43,822 nt of DNA from a virus, in IMG/VR virus record IMGVR_UViG_3300037487_001578, positions 1 to 43,822 of that record; one strand, 5' to 3'. Positions within the stretch are counted from its first letter, which is position 1. Every line of letters begins with the position of its first letter. The notes under the pieces are model-generated. The model was not told where the DNA came from. It saw only the letters and a list, made by a program, of their open reading frames with translations, and ran no database searches. Position numbers and translations under genes: made by a program. This document shows, piece by piece, positions 28,721 to 36,640 of the stretch.

Positions 28721-28761
28721 TATCCACCATATTCTCCCCTTTACATCCTCCTAACAATTTT

Positions 28762-28808
28762 CTACCCTATTCTAGCCCCATTAAGTCCTACTGGGGCTTC
28801 AAGGGTAG
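28762..28808 (+). other. Nested RNA hairpin in the late leader
   Basis: CTACCCT (28762-28768) pairs with AGGGTAG (28802-28808), and inside it AGCCCCA (28774-28780) pairs with TGGGGCT (28792-28798) around an 11-base loop. The two stems are separated by a small internal loop. It precedes a second hairpin at 28845, giving a structured leader before the terminase gene. Confidence 0.5.
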
Positions 28809-28844
28809 GACGTTGGCTATGAGCTGTTCTACCCAGTCACGCTG

Positions 28845-28880
28845 GCCTTTATGGGGGCATTAGCCCCTTTAAAGGCTTTT
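28845..28880 (+). terminator. Terminator-like hairpin before the terminase gene
   Basis: GCCTTT (28845-28850) pairs with AAAGGC (28871-28876), enclosing GGGGC-ATTA-GCCCC (28854-28867), and the hairpin is followed by TTTT. A terminator between a late promoter and the first late gene would suit an antitermination or attenuation switch. CCTTTAAAGG at 28866-28875 is an alternative palindromic pairing. Confidence 0.5.
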
Positions 28881-28917
28881 ACTTTACTTCTAGAAAGCGA
28901 TAGCGCATATTTCAGAT

Positions 28918-29598
28918 ATGCGAGAAGTTAATAAAAACTACCAAAATGAGTCATATTCTAGTCAAAATGGCGAAGAAACTGTTATTTTTAATGAATTTAT
29001 GGAAGAAGTTTTATCTCTTGTCCCCGAAGCGTTAGCGGATAGTTACCGCACTCTTCCCAGGAAGGCATTTGAACAAGATGAGAGGACACTTCGTACTATT
29101 CTAAATCCATCAGAGCAACAGCAAATGCTACGCACAAAATTATGGCAGATATTAAACGAGCGGCTCGGGATTTCGGGTGCTCCCCGTATTTCTATTTCTG
29201 AAATTTGCAGGGGTGTGAGTAATACAGACTACTTAGAAAGGATATGTACTCTGCCTTATGTGGTAGCCTGGTTACTCTGCCCTACGCTTAACTATGAGAC
29301 CCGGGTCGAGGCTTTGGTTGAGAAGTCGTATGACAGGATGAGTGAGATACTAGATTTACCTATAAAAGATAATACGGGGGCTGTGGACATGAAGGTAGCT
29401 AATCTTGTTCTACAGGTAGCTAAGATGATAGATATGCGTAGTCGTGGGGGATATGTGGAGCGGATAGAGCAGAAGACGTTAAATGTGAACGCTTCAGCTA
29501 AGGAGGCTCAGGCGATGTTTGGTGGTAAGGAAATTCTTTCTTTAGATCAGATTGAGGAGAGGATTAAGATGTTAGAGACGGGTAAGAAGAATGAGTAG
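28918..29598 (+). CDS. Probable terminase small subunit
   Basis: A 226-residue, helical protein directly upstream of the large terminase, with which it overlaps by 8 bases. The central region 'SISEICRGVSNTDYLERICTLPYVVAWLLCPTLNYETRVEALVEKSYDRMSEIL' has the look of an HTH-containing small terminase. The C-terminus (SLDQIEERIKMLETG) is probably coiled coil. It would recognise the packaging site, probably the GC-rich or iteron region just upstream. The start at 28918 has a poor ribosome binding site, so an internal ATG (28999) is an alternative. Confidence 0.65.
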   Translation: MREVNKNYQNESYSSQNGEETVIFNEFMEEVLSLVPEALADSYRTLPRKAFEQDERTLRTILNPSEQQQMLRTKLWQILNERLGISGAPRISISEICRGVSNTDYLERICTLPYVVAWLLCPTLNYETRVEALVEKSYDRMSEILDLPIKDNTGAVDMKVANLVLQVAKMIDMRSRGGYVERIEQKTLNVNASAKEAQAMFGGKEILSLDQIEERIKMLETGKKNE

Positions 29599-31120
29599 AG
29601 ATAAAGATATTCTATCGGCCCGGGATCTGAAGCTTGCTAAGTTACAGGAATTAGAACGAAGGTCAATGCTCCCGCACCTTTACGGGCAAAAATGGTACAA
29701 ATGGGCATGGGATTTTTTTACCTGTAGAAATAGGATGGCTTTGCTTACAGCGGCCAATCAGGTATCTAAGTCTTCTACTCAGATAAGAACAATTATTGAC
29801 TGGGCTACAGACAAATCTAAATGGCAAGGACTTTGGCCGACAGAGGACTTTACAAGTAGATCCCCGGTTATGTGGTATTTATATCCTGATGCTACTCTAG
29901 CTACTACGGAGTTTAAGGACAAGTGGGAGACTGAGTTTATGCCAAGAGGGGTGATGAAGAATAGTTATCAGTATGGATGGGAAGAAGAATACGATTCACG
30001 TAAGAAGATATACTGTGTGAGGTTTAAGACTAATGCAGTAGTATATTTTAAGTCGTATGCACAAGATGTTCACTCTCTACAAGGGTCCACGGTTCATGCA
30101 ATATTTACAGATGAAGAGTTACCAGAAAATCTGTACTCTGAATTATACTTTCGTTTGAACTCTACAAATGGCTATTTTAGAATGGTATTTACTGCAACAA
30201 GATCGCAAGAAATGTTTAGATGTGCTATGGAAGAAATTGGTACAAGATTTGAGAAGTTTAAAGGAGCTTGGAAGAAGTCAGTGTCATTATTTGAATGTCA
30301 GGAGTATATGGATGGCTCTAAGAGCAAGTGGACTAACGAGAGAATACAAGACACTATAGATAACTGCAAGGACGAAAATGAAGTTCAGCGGCGTGTCATG
30401 GGGCGATTTGTCCGTTCAGACAGTCGTAGATATGTTTTTTCTAAGACAAAGAACTATGTAACCCCGCTCCCCGAGGATTGGAAGGAGACTCCTCCTGATG
30501 ATTGGCATATTTTTGCAGGGGTAGATATAGGTTCGGGGTCCCCTGGTAATGCTCCTTCTGCGATTTACTTTATAGCTGTGAGGCCAGATTTTAGGTTTGG
30601 TAGGATCTATAACGGATGGAGAGGTGACGGTATTCTAACTACTGCCGGGGACGTTTTTAAGAAGTACATGGAGATGAAAGATAGACAGCCATTAATGGCT
30701 TCTTATGATTGGGGCAGTAGCGATTTTGGACAAATAGCCGCTTCTAATAGTGAGCCATTTGTTAAGGCGATGAAAGATAGATCCAAAGGGGATGAAATAT
30801 TAAATACTCTTTTTAAGTTCGGGATGCTTGTTATTGATGATGTTGGTAATATCGAATTAGAAAAACTATCGAATGAATTAACTAATCTTGGTGTTGATTC
30901 TATTCATGGTGATGATTCAGCCGATTCTACAAGGTATGGAGTAGTACCGATACCATGGGACTTTACAGGAATTAAGAAGAATTTAAAATTAGAGAAACCA
31001 ATAGAAGATATGTCTCAACTAGACCAGCGTAGAGGAGGATATGTGACAGATACTCTTCCTCAGCCTGAATATAATATTGATATAGAATTGCAAGAGTGGA
31101 GTGAAATGTATGATTACTGA
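29591..31120 (+). CDS. Terminase large subunit (packaging ATPase and nuclease)
   Basis: A 509-residue protein. The ATPase domain has a Walker A-like loop in 'LLTAANQVSKSSTQ' (A55 to S62), the A-N-Q-x-x-K-S form found in podovirus terminases, and Walker B 'HAIFTDEE' (D174, E175) with the coupling motif 'VFTATRS'. The nuclease domain has 'FAGVDIGSG' (D312), 'ASYDWGSSDF' (D373) and a later Asp in 'SIHGDDSADSTRYG'. It cuts concatemers and drives DNA into the procapsid through the portal. It is followed within the same operon by the portal gene. Confidence 0.93.
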   Translation: MSRDKDILSARDLKLAKLQELERRSMLPHLYGQKWYKWAWDFFTCRNRMALLTAANQVSKSSTQIRTIIDWATDKSKWQGLWPTEDFTSRSPVMWYLYPDATLATTEFKDKWETEFMPRGVMKNSYQYGWEEEYDSRKKIYCVRFKTNAVVYFKSYAQDVHSLQGSTVHAIFTDEELPENLYSELYFRLNSTNGYFRMVFTATRSQEMFRCAMEEIGTRFEKFKGAWKKSVSLFECQEYMDGSKSKWTNERIQDTIDNCKDENEVQRRVMGRFVRSDSRRYVFSKTKNYVTPLPEDWKETPPDDWHIFAGVDIGSGSPGNAPSAIYFIAVRPDFRFGRIYNGWRGDGILTTAGDVFKKYMEMKDRQPLMASYDWGSSDFGQIAASNSEPFVKAMKDRSKGDEILNTLFKFGMLVIDDVGNIELEKLSNELTNLGVDSIHGDDSADSTRYGVVPIPWDFTGIKKNLKLEKPIEDMSQLDQRRGGYVTDTLPQPEYNIDIELQEWSEMYDY

Positions 31121-31388
31121 ATCTAATAAAATATTAGTACAGACACTTAGATTAGTTAAAATAGGTAAAAAGTATAATTTAAAATCAGTTGAAGTTACAG
31201 ATTCTTTCATTAGAATAGAATTTAATGAGAGTTCTACGCCTATTGCTGATAAAAAGTCCTCTAAACGTGATAAAAGAATACTAGAAGAGTTCAAAGAGAG
31301 TGCATATCTTGAAGAAATGCAGCTTTTAGACCCCGAAGCGTATGAAGAGGAGCTAATGAAAAAAGATGGTGGGCTTAAGGAGATTTAA
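31110..31388 (+). CDS. Hypothetical protein between terminase and portal
   Basis: A 92-residue protein starting MITESNKILVQTLRLVKIGK at 31110 behind GGAG; a longer frame at 31101 has a poor start. The N-terminal part is strand-rich. The rest is charged and helical (KSSKRDKRILEEFKESAYLEEMQLLDPEAYEEELMKKD). Its stop overlaps the portal ATG by one base (TAATG). No recognised domain. Confidence 0.6.
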   Translation: MITESNKILVQTLRLVKIGKKYNLKSVEVTDSFIRIEFNESSTPIADKKSSKRDKRILEEFKESAYLEEMQLLDPEAYEEELMKKDGGLKEI

Positions 31389-33535
31389 TGTCTAAAACAC
31401 TTCAGGATTTGAATAAAATGTACTCTGATGGTGAGGGTGTAGATAAATCCCTCTATGCTGAGATGAGATCAAACGTACTTCTTGTTGGTGGGGAACATTA
31501 CCACAAGAAAAATTGGAAGATGTATCAGCACATCAGAGAAAACAATAACATTCCAGAAGAACAAAAGATTCGTATTATGAAGAATCATACGAATAGGATC
31601 TTTAAGACTTATGTAAATAGAATTACATCGGTTGCCCCCGGAACTCATATTGTAGCCCATAATGAAAAAGAGTTACAGGATCAGAAATCAGCAGAAATGC
31701 ACCATGCAGTTTGGACACATTTCAAGAAAAAATTGAATATGAAAGAAAGAGTCCGACAATTTGCTGAGGATTATGTTGGTCTTGGTGAGTGTTGGGCACG
31801 TATTTCATGGGATTGGACTCGCGGAGATCTTAAGCATGAGCTTGGAGGTCAAGACGAAGAGGTTATGGACGAACAAACGGGCATACCTATGGTTAAGACC
31901 ACTCCTAAAGAGTATATATTCTCTGGAGAACCCCGCATCGATCGCATATTTGCCTTTAACGTATTTAGACCAAAAGCTTGTCAAAGCATGGACGATGCTC
32001 CTTGGCTTGGTTATCGTTATATGGAGCAAATAGATACTCTAGTTGAGCAGTACCCGGACCTTAAGGATAAGATTAAACCTGATGGTAAGAGAACTTTCCT
32101 AGTATTTGACCAGAACTCTGCGGACTATGCAGAGGCTAAGGATCAAGTATTAGTTAGAGAGATCTATTATCGTCCTTGCCCTGAATTTCCTAAAGGATAT
32201 TTTTATAAATGGGTAGATACTGATGTATTAGCCGAAGCCGAGTTACCCGAAGGTATATTTCCTCTTGTATATACTGGTTTTGACTCTATACCTACTCATC
32301 CACGTTATATGTCTCCTGTGAAACAATGGAAGCCTTATCAGATTGAGATAAATCGTATGGCGTCTAAGATGGCAGAGCACCAAGTTACTCTTGGTGATGA
32401 TAAGCTAATACTTCTTAATGGTGGGAAGCTTAGTAATGGCGGTAATGTGCCAGGTATTAGAGCTTTATCTACTACAGGTGGGAGTGTATCAGTTGTACCA
32501 GGTCGTACAGGGGAGCAATACTTAGGAGCATTAAGCAGCACTGTAGAAGAATTATACAATCAGGCTATGGTATCAGAAGAACTAGAGAACACGATGCCCG
32601 CACAAGTAGATCCTTATGCGATGCTTATGCAATCTGCTAAATGGAAAATGAGATTTTCTGCCCATGTAGAAAGATTTGAGAGATTTTTAACTCAGATGAC
32701 TGAAGTAGGTCTTAAGATAATTAAAGCATATATTGAAGAAGATGAACTTATACAAGTTGTTGGTAAAAACGAACAAGTTAATCTTAAAGAATATAAAAAT
32801 GCTAAGTCACTAGGATATTTAATTAGTTTAGAACCCGCATCGGAAGATATTGAGTCTCGTCTTGGTAAGAAACTAGCTCTAGATAGATATATTCAATATG
32901 CTGGTGCTAATATGGGTAAAGAAGATATTGGTAAGTTTTTAAGAATGGACCCATATCTAAATAAAGAACAAATCTTTTCTGATTTTACTATGTCGTATGA
33001 TAATGCAGTCAATGATATTCTAGCCTTAGATAGAGGTGACATACCTGCGATGAATAAGTACAGATATGCAGATCCTAAGTATATTATTCAGAAATTATCA
33101 AATAGAATGGGACAAAGTGATTTTCAATTCTTAAATCCACAGATTCAGAATAATTATTCACAAGTTTTACAGCAATATGAGATGTTAGTTACTCAGATGG
33201 CACAGGAGCAGGCTTCTCTTAATGCGGACATGATTCCTACTGATGGGGCATTGATTAGATGTGACTTGTGGGTAGCGCAGCCACAGAGAGATGGAGGAAC
33301 TAAGCAAGTACGTTTAGCACTTCCTTCAACTACTCTTCAATGGATTCAGCAACGTCTTGAACAACAAGGTGCTACTATGGATGTTCTACAGCAGCAGCAG
33401 CAAGCGGTAGTATCAGATATTTCCCAACAAATGCAAATGCAAAGAGCTGCCCAAGCACAACAGGCGCAACCACAGATGCCAGGTTATGCACAAAAATTTA
33501 TGAATATGGTTAAACAAATCCCCGGACAGGGATAG
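31388..33535 (+). CDS. Portal (head-tail connector) protein
   Basis: A 715-residue protein in the size range of P22-like portals. The N-terminal region 'NHTNRIFKTYVNRITSVAPG' and 'QKSAEMHHAVWTHFKKKLNMKERVRQFAEDYVGLGECWARISWDW' is typical of podovirus portals. A long helical middle ends in a Gln/Met-rich C-terminal barrel-like tail (VLQQQQQAVVSDISQQMQMQ). It forms the dodecameric ring at the capsid vertex. It is placed between terminase and scaffold, as expected. Confidence 0.9.
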   Translation: MSKTLQDLNKMYSDGEGVDKSLYAEMRSNVLLVGGEHYHKKNWKMYQHIRENNNIPEEQKIRIMKNHTNRIFKTYVNRITSVAPGTHIVAHNEKELQDQKSAEMHHAVWTHFKKKLNMKERVRQFAEDYVGLGECWARISWDWTRGDLKHELGGQDEEVMDEQTGIPMVKTTPKEYIFSGEPRIDRIFAFNVFRPKACQSMDDAPWLGYRYMEQIDTLVEQYPDLKDKIKPDGKRTFLVFDQNSADYAEAKDQVLVREIYYRPCPEFPKGYFYKWVDTDVLAEAELPEGIFPLVYTGFDSIPTHPRYMSPVKQWKPYQIEINRMASKMAEHQVTLGDDKLILLNGGKLSNGGNVPGIRALSTTGGSVSVVPGRTGEQYLGALSSTVEELYNQAMVSEELENTMPAQVDPYAMLMQSAKWKMRFSAHVERFERFLTQMTEVGLKIIKAYIEEDELIQVVGKNEQVNLKEYKNAKSLGYLISLEPASEDIESRLGKKLALDRYIQYAGANMGKEDIGKFLRMDPYLNKEQIFSDFTMSYDNAVNDILALDRGDIPAMNKYRYADPKYIIQKLSNRMGQSDFQFLNPQIQNNYSQVLQQYEMLVTQMAQEQASLNADMIPTDGALIRCDLWVAQPQRDGGTKQVRLALPSTTLQWIQQRLEQQGATMDVLQQQQQAVVSDISQQMQMQRAAQAQQAQPQMPGYAQKFMNMVKQIPGQG

Positions 33536-33547
33536 AAAGAAGGACCC

Positions 33548-34495
33548 ATGATCGAAGGAACAGTAGATTCAGAAGCAATGGATACAAATGTGGAGAGTAC
33601 ACCAGAAAGTACAGATACATCAGTTCAGGAAAGTTCAAATATAGATGTACCCGCCGAAGAGAATGTTTATCAACCTAACTTTTCTTATTCTGTGATGGAT
33701 AAACAGTTAGAAATTCCTGAACAGTTTCGCTCTATCATTAAAGACCAAGACACAGAGAAATTGGTTAGAGAGATTTTTGAAAAAGCAGAAGGTCTTAATT
33801 ATGTTAAGCCTAAGTATGAATCTGTTAAATCAGAATATGAAAATTTAAAAAATCAATTTGAGCCAGTCCAGAAAGATCTATCTCTTTTAGGAGATCTTTT
33901 AAAGAATAAAGATTTTGGTGGATTTTTTCAGGCTTTTAATTTGACAGATGAGGACATTGTTAAATACGCTATTGACAGGATGGAATATTTTCAACTGCCG
34001 CCGGAAAAGCGACAGATGATGGATGCCCAAAGACAACAAGGCTTAGATTATTATAGAATTAAGCAAGAGAATGACTTTTATAAACAACAGCAATCTCAAG
34101 CAGAGTTAAATAATACTTATAATGAGCTGAAATCGTCAACGACATCTCCCCATGTTTCTCCGATAGTGGAATCATTCAATGCTAGGGCTGGTCAGCCGGA
34201 CGCATTTGAAAAGGCCGTAATAGCTCACGCTCAATCACACTTCGCAATGTACAAACAGGACCTTAGTGTGCCACAAGCTATAGAGTCATTTATTAAGACT
34301 TTTGGATTAGCAGGAATGGCAAGCCAGTCATCCACTCAAAACGCAGGAGCGCAGGTAGGCGCAAACCTTGCTGAGAGAAAAGCAACACTCCCTAAGCCTG
34401 GTAGCGGTTCAATGAGTCCAGTTAAAGAAAGGGTCAAAACTCTTGCGGACCTTAGAAAATTGCAAGAAAAAGCATACGAACATGGGCATGGATAA
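33548..34495 (+). CDS. Capsid scaffold protein
   Basis: A 315-residue hydrophilic protein directly before the capsid gene. The N-terminus is acidic and Ser/Thr-rich (EAMDTNVESTPESTDTSVQE), followed by coiled-coil helices (YVKPKYESVKSEYENLKNQF). A basic C-terminal tail (SMSPVKERVKTLADLRKLQEK) may bind capsid protein. Charge layout, length and gene order are those of scaffolding proteins that guide procapsid assembly and then leave. A protease is not seen. Confidence 0.8.
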   Translation: MIEGTVDSEAMDTNVESTPESTDTSVQESSNIDVPAEENVYQPNFSYSVMDKQLEIPEQFRSIIKDQDTEKLVREIFEKAEGLNYVKPKYESVKSEYENLKNQFEPVQKDLSLLGDLLKNKDFGGFFQAFNLTDEDIVKYAIDRMEYFQLPPEKRQMMDAQRQQGLDYYRIKQENDFYKQQQSQAELNNTYNELKSSTTSPHVSPIVESFNARAGQPDAFEKAVIAHAQSHFAMYKQDLSVPQAIESFIKTFGLAGMASQSSTQNAGAQVGANLAERKATLPKPGSGSMSPVKERVKTLADLRKLQEKAYEHGHG

Positions 34496-34512
34496 CGCCC
34501 AAAGGATAAATA

Positions 34513-35775
34513 ATGGCAACTACTAGAACCTTCCAGACGATGCTGAATGAGTACCTACCTAACTCACTTTTTAAAGATGAGTTGATTGAGCGTGATTGGT
34601 ACTTAAAAACAATGACTAAAGATAACAATTGGAAAGGTGGCGATATTATCGTTCCGTTCCAAGGTAACTCTGCGACTTCTGTTAAATTTGGCGGCTTAAC
34701 TGCTGATACAGATATTTCTGAGTACGATTTTGTTCGTGGAAAAATCTCTGGATATAAAGAGGTATGGGGATCATTGATTTTCAATGAGACTGATATTATG
34801 CAACATGATGGTCGTGTAAACGAACAATCTTTCTTGCGTATTCTTCCAGATCAAATCGAAGATTTCATGATGTACATTAAAATGGCTACTTCTATCAATC
34901 TTCTTTCTGGACCACACTTTGCTAAGATCACTGATGTGACTAACAAAGCTACTGGGATCTTAGTTGTTGATAAAATTGACCGTTTTGAGATTCAACAAAA
35001 AGTTCAATTATGTGATGGTGCTACTACTCTTACAGTTTATGTAAAAGCTATTAACATCAACACTAATGAGTTAACTTTATCTGCTTCACGTGGTGGCGTT
35101 GCTGGTGGTGTTGGTACTGCAACTACTTCTTTCAAAGCATACCATGATGGTATATTGGCAGCTAACGTAGCAACTGGTGGTTTCATTACTGCTCGTCAAG
35201 CGTTACTTCCTGCTTCTTTAGGTGGAGCTGATTCACTTCATGGGCAAACTAAGTTGTCATATCCTGCGCTTCAATCTATTCAAATTGATGGAACAGGTAT
35301 TACTGCTATTACATTGTTGGATAAATTGTTTGATGCTTGGACAACTTTGAAAACTAAAGCAAAAGCCGCTTCTCCAGACAAATGTGTTATGTCTTACAAA
35401 CACATGGGCGCTGCGATGAAAGCTATTGAAAATGGTTTGGTTTCCGGTGGACAATCAATTGCTCGTGTAGTTGCTAAAACTCCTAAAATCTCTAAATACG
35501 GTTGGACCGAAATTGAGATCGTAGGCATTAAAGGATCTTTCACACTTGTAGGGATTCAAGAAATGGACGACGATGTTATCTATTTCATGGATATGTCTGC
35601 AATGACTTTCAGAACTAATGGATTCTTCCAAAAGAAGAAATCACCAGAAGGTTTGGAATACTACCGTATCCGTTCAACTTCAGGTTACAAATTAGTTTGT
35701 GATATTTGTTTGTTTGGTGAGCAAGAGTTTAGAAAACCGTCAACGTGTGCGGTTATTCACTCTATCAGCTACTAA
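34513..35775 (+). CDS. Major capsid protein
   Basis: A 420-residue protein (HK97-like fold inferred). It begins MATTRTFQTMLNEYLPNSLF, with N-terminal helices, then a strand-rich core: 'GGDIIVPFQGNSATSVKFGGLTAD', 'GKISGYKEVWGSLIFNETDI'. The codon choice is noticeably different (many CTT, GCT, GTT, AAA) and unusually regular, as expected for the most highly expressed gene. A terminator-like hairpin follows at 35784-35805. It sits after scaffold and before head-fibre or tail genes. Confidence 0.9.
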   Translation: MATTRTFQTMLNEYLPNSLFKDELIERDWYLKTMTKDNNWKGGDIIVPFQGNSATSVKFGGLTADTDISEYDFVRGKISGYKEVWGSLIFNETDIMQHDGRVNEQSFLRILPDQIEDFMMYIKMATSINLLSGPHFAKITDVTNKATGILVVDKIDRFEIQQKVQLCDGATTLTVYVKAININTNELTLSASRGGVAGGVGTATTSFKAYHDGILAANVATGGFITARQALLPASLGGADSLHGQTKLSYPALQSIQIDGTGITAITLLDKLFDAWTTLKTKAKAASPDKCVMSYKHMGAAMKAIENGLVSGGQSIARVVAKTPKISKYGWTEIEIVGIKGSFTLVGIQEMDDDVIYFMDMSAMTFRTNGFFQKKKSPEGLEYYRIRSTSGYKLVCDICLFGEQEFRKPSTCAVIHSISY

Positions 35776-35783
35776 TAAAAATA

Positions 35784-35809
35784 AGAGGGGGTGTAAAAAC
35801 CCTCTCTTT
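35784..35809 (+). terminator. Hairpin after the capsid gene
   Basis: AGAGGG (35784-35789) pairs with CCCTCT (35800-35805), followed by a short T-containing stretch (CTTTG). It could partly terminate the transcript so that capsid mRNA is made in excess. Confidence 0.55.
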
Positions 35810-35827
35810 GTATGAATTGAGGTAAGG

Positions 35828-36250
35828 ATGACTAGCCAAATAAAGCTAATTGAAAATTTAGCTATTTCCCTTGTACCAGTTGATACAGGTTTAAATAACT
35901 TTCCAATATCTTTAACTTCTACTTATCAAGATGTACCCGAGCAAAGAATGATAAATGTTAAGGGTGCGTGTACGATAGGATTCTGGGTTAGAGTTTCAGG
36001 TGGAAATGCAGTTAAATTTAGAGTTCAAGCAACCTTTGAAGAAGACCCTGTAAATTACTACAATCTGCCTATTCAATTAATTGGTGCAGCTTCAGTAGGT
36101 TTACAACCACAGATGTTTGAGTTAACATTAAGTGGAGACTATAACTTTGTCTTTAGTGTTCCTGTTTTTGGTCTAATTAAATATATTAAACTACAAGTAA
36201 AAGGAAATGGTCAATTAGACGACGCTAAAGTTTCATATACTGCGAGGTAG
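35828..36250 (+). CDS. Probable virion structural protein, beta-rich
   Basis: A 140-residue protein, MTSQIKLIENLAISLVPVDT, with alternating strands ('RMINVKGACTIGFWVRVSGGNAVKFRVQATF', 'YNFVFSVPVFGLIKYIKLQVKGNGQ'). This is typical of a beta-sandwich. It lies between capsid and fibre genes, so a head decoration, head-fibre or neck protein is plausible. No homologue recognised. Confidence 0.6.
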   Translation: MTSQIKLIENLAISLVPVDTGLNNFPISLTSTYQDVPEQRMINVKGACTIGFWVRVSGGNAVKFRVQATFEEDPVNYYNLPIQLIGAASVGLQPQMFELTLSGDYNFVFSVPVFGLIKYIKLQVKGNGQLDDAKVSYTAR

Positions 36251-36255
36251 CCTAA

Positions 36256-36630
36256 GTGGAAGAATGTGGAAATTTAGGCTCAGTAGCAAACGTATCACAA
36301 GTAGATTCAATACAGTCATCAAAAATTATTCCAATGGTGGGCACTATACCCGCCTTAACAACTGGGACAGTTGAGCTTCTTCCATATACAGGATTTTTTT
36401 CAGTTAGATATTTTATAGCATTACAGTCCGCAGATGGTAAAACGTCTAGTTTTGATTATTCTATAACTACTGATAATAATGGAGGTATATTTGAGACAAT
36501 TTTTGGTAAAATAATCGGTACTCTTAGTTACGAAGTAATTACTATTGTTGTATCAGGAAATATATCGTTTAATATTAAAAACAATGAGTCCACTTTGCTC
36601 ACATGGAAAGTGCAGAAGTTAGGATTCTAA
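36256..36630 (+). CDS. Probable virion structural protein, beta-rich (GTG start)
   Basis: A 124-residue protein starting at GTG 36256, five bases after the upstream TAG and correctly spaced from GAGGTAG. It is rich in strands (FFSVRYFIALQSADGKTSSFDYSITTDN, GTLSYEVITIVVSGNISFNI). It has a similar fold prediction to the preceding gene and may be a distant duplicate. A virion role is inferred from position. Confidence 0.55.
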   Translation: MEECGNLGSVANVSQVDSIQSSKIIPMVGTIPALTTGTVELLPYTGFFSVRYFIALQSADGKTSSFDYSITTDNNGGIFETIFGKIIGTLSYEVITIVVSGNISFNIKNNESTLLTWKVQKLGF

Positions 36631-36640
36631 GGAGTTAAAA

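Larger units (their letters stand above)
27813..28917. other. 1.1 kb non-coding control region between divergent operons
   Basis: No convincing gene is present: short frames here lack ribosome binding sites and cross the repeats. Reading left to right it holds two inverted repeats (27864-27878 and 27896-27918), an A-rich stretch (27960-28035), a cluster of GCGGC motifs (28040-28443), a TTGACA element with twin repeats (28450-28497), a G-rich then C-rich island (28530-28720) and nested hairpins ending in a terminator-like element (28762-28880). Early leftward and late rightward promoters, and possibly an origin or packaging site, should lie here. Confidence 0.7.

Noticed and set aside
28523-28757. 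Frames on both strands in the GC-rich island
   Set aside because: Both read as Gly/Pro-rich artefacts of the G- and C-runs and lack start signals.
27813-28917. tRNA gene in the control region
   Set aside because: No cloverleaf with acceptor stem and T-loop consensus could be built from the visible hairpins.
34452-34784. Minus-strand frame at the start of the capsid gene
   Set aside because: Antisense to the capsid start region; no promoter or ribosome binding site.
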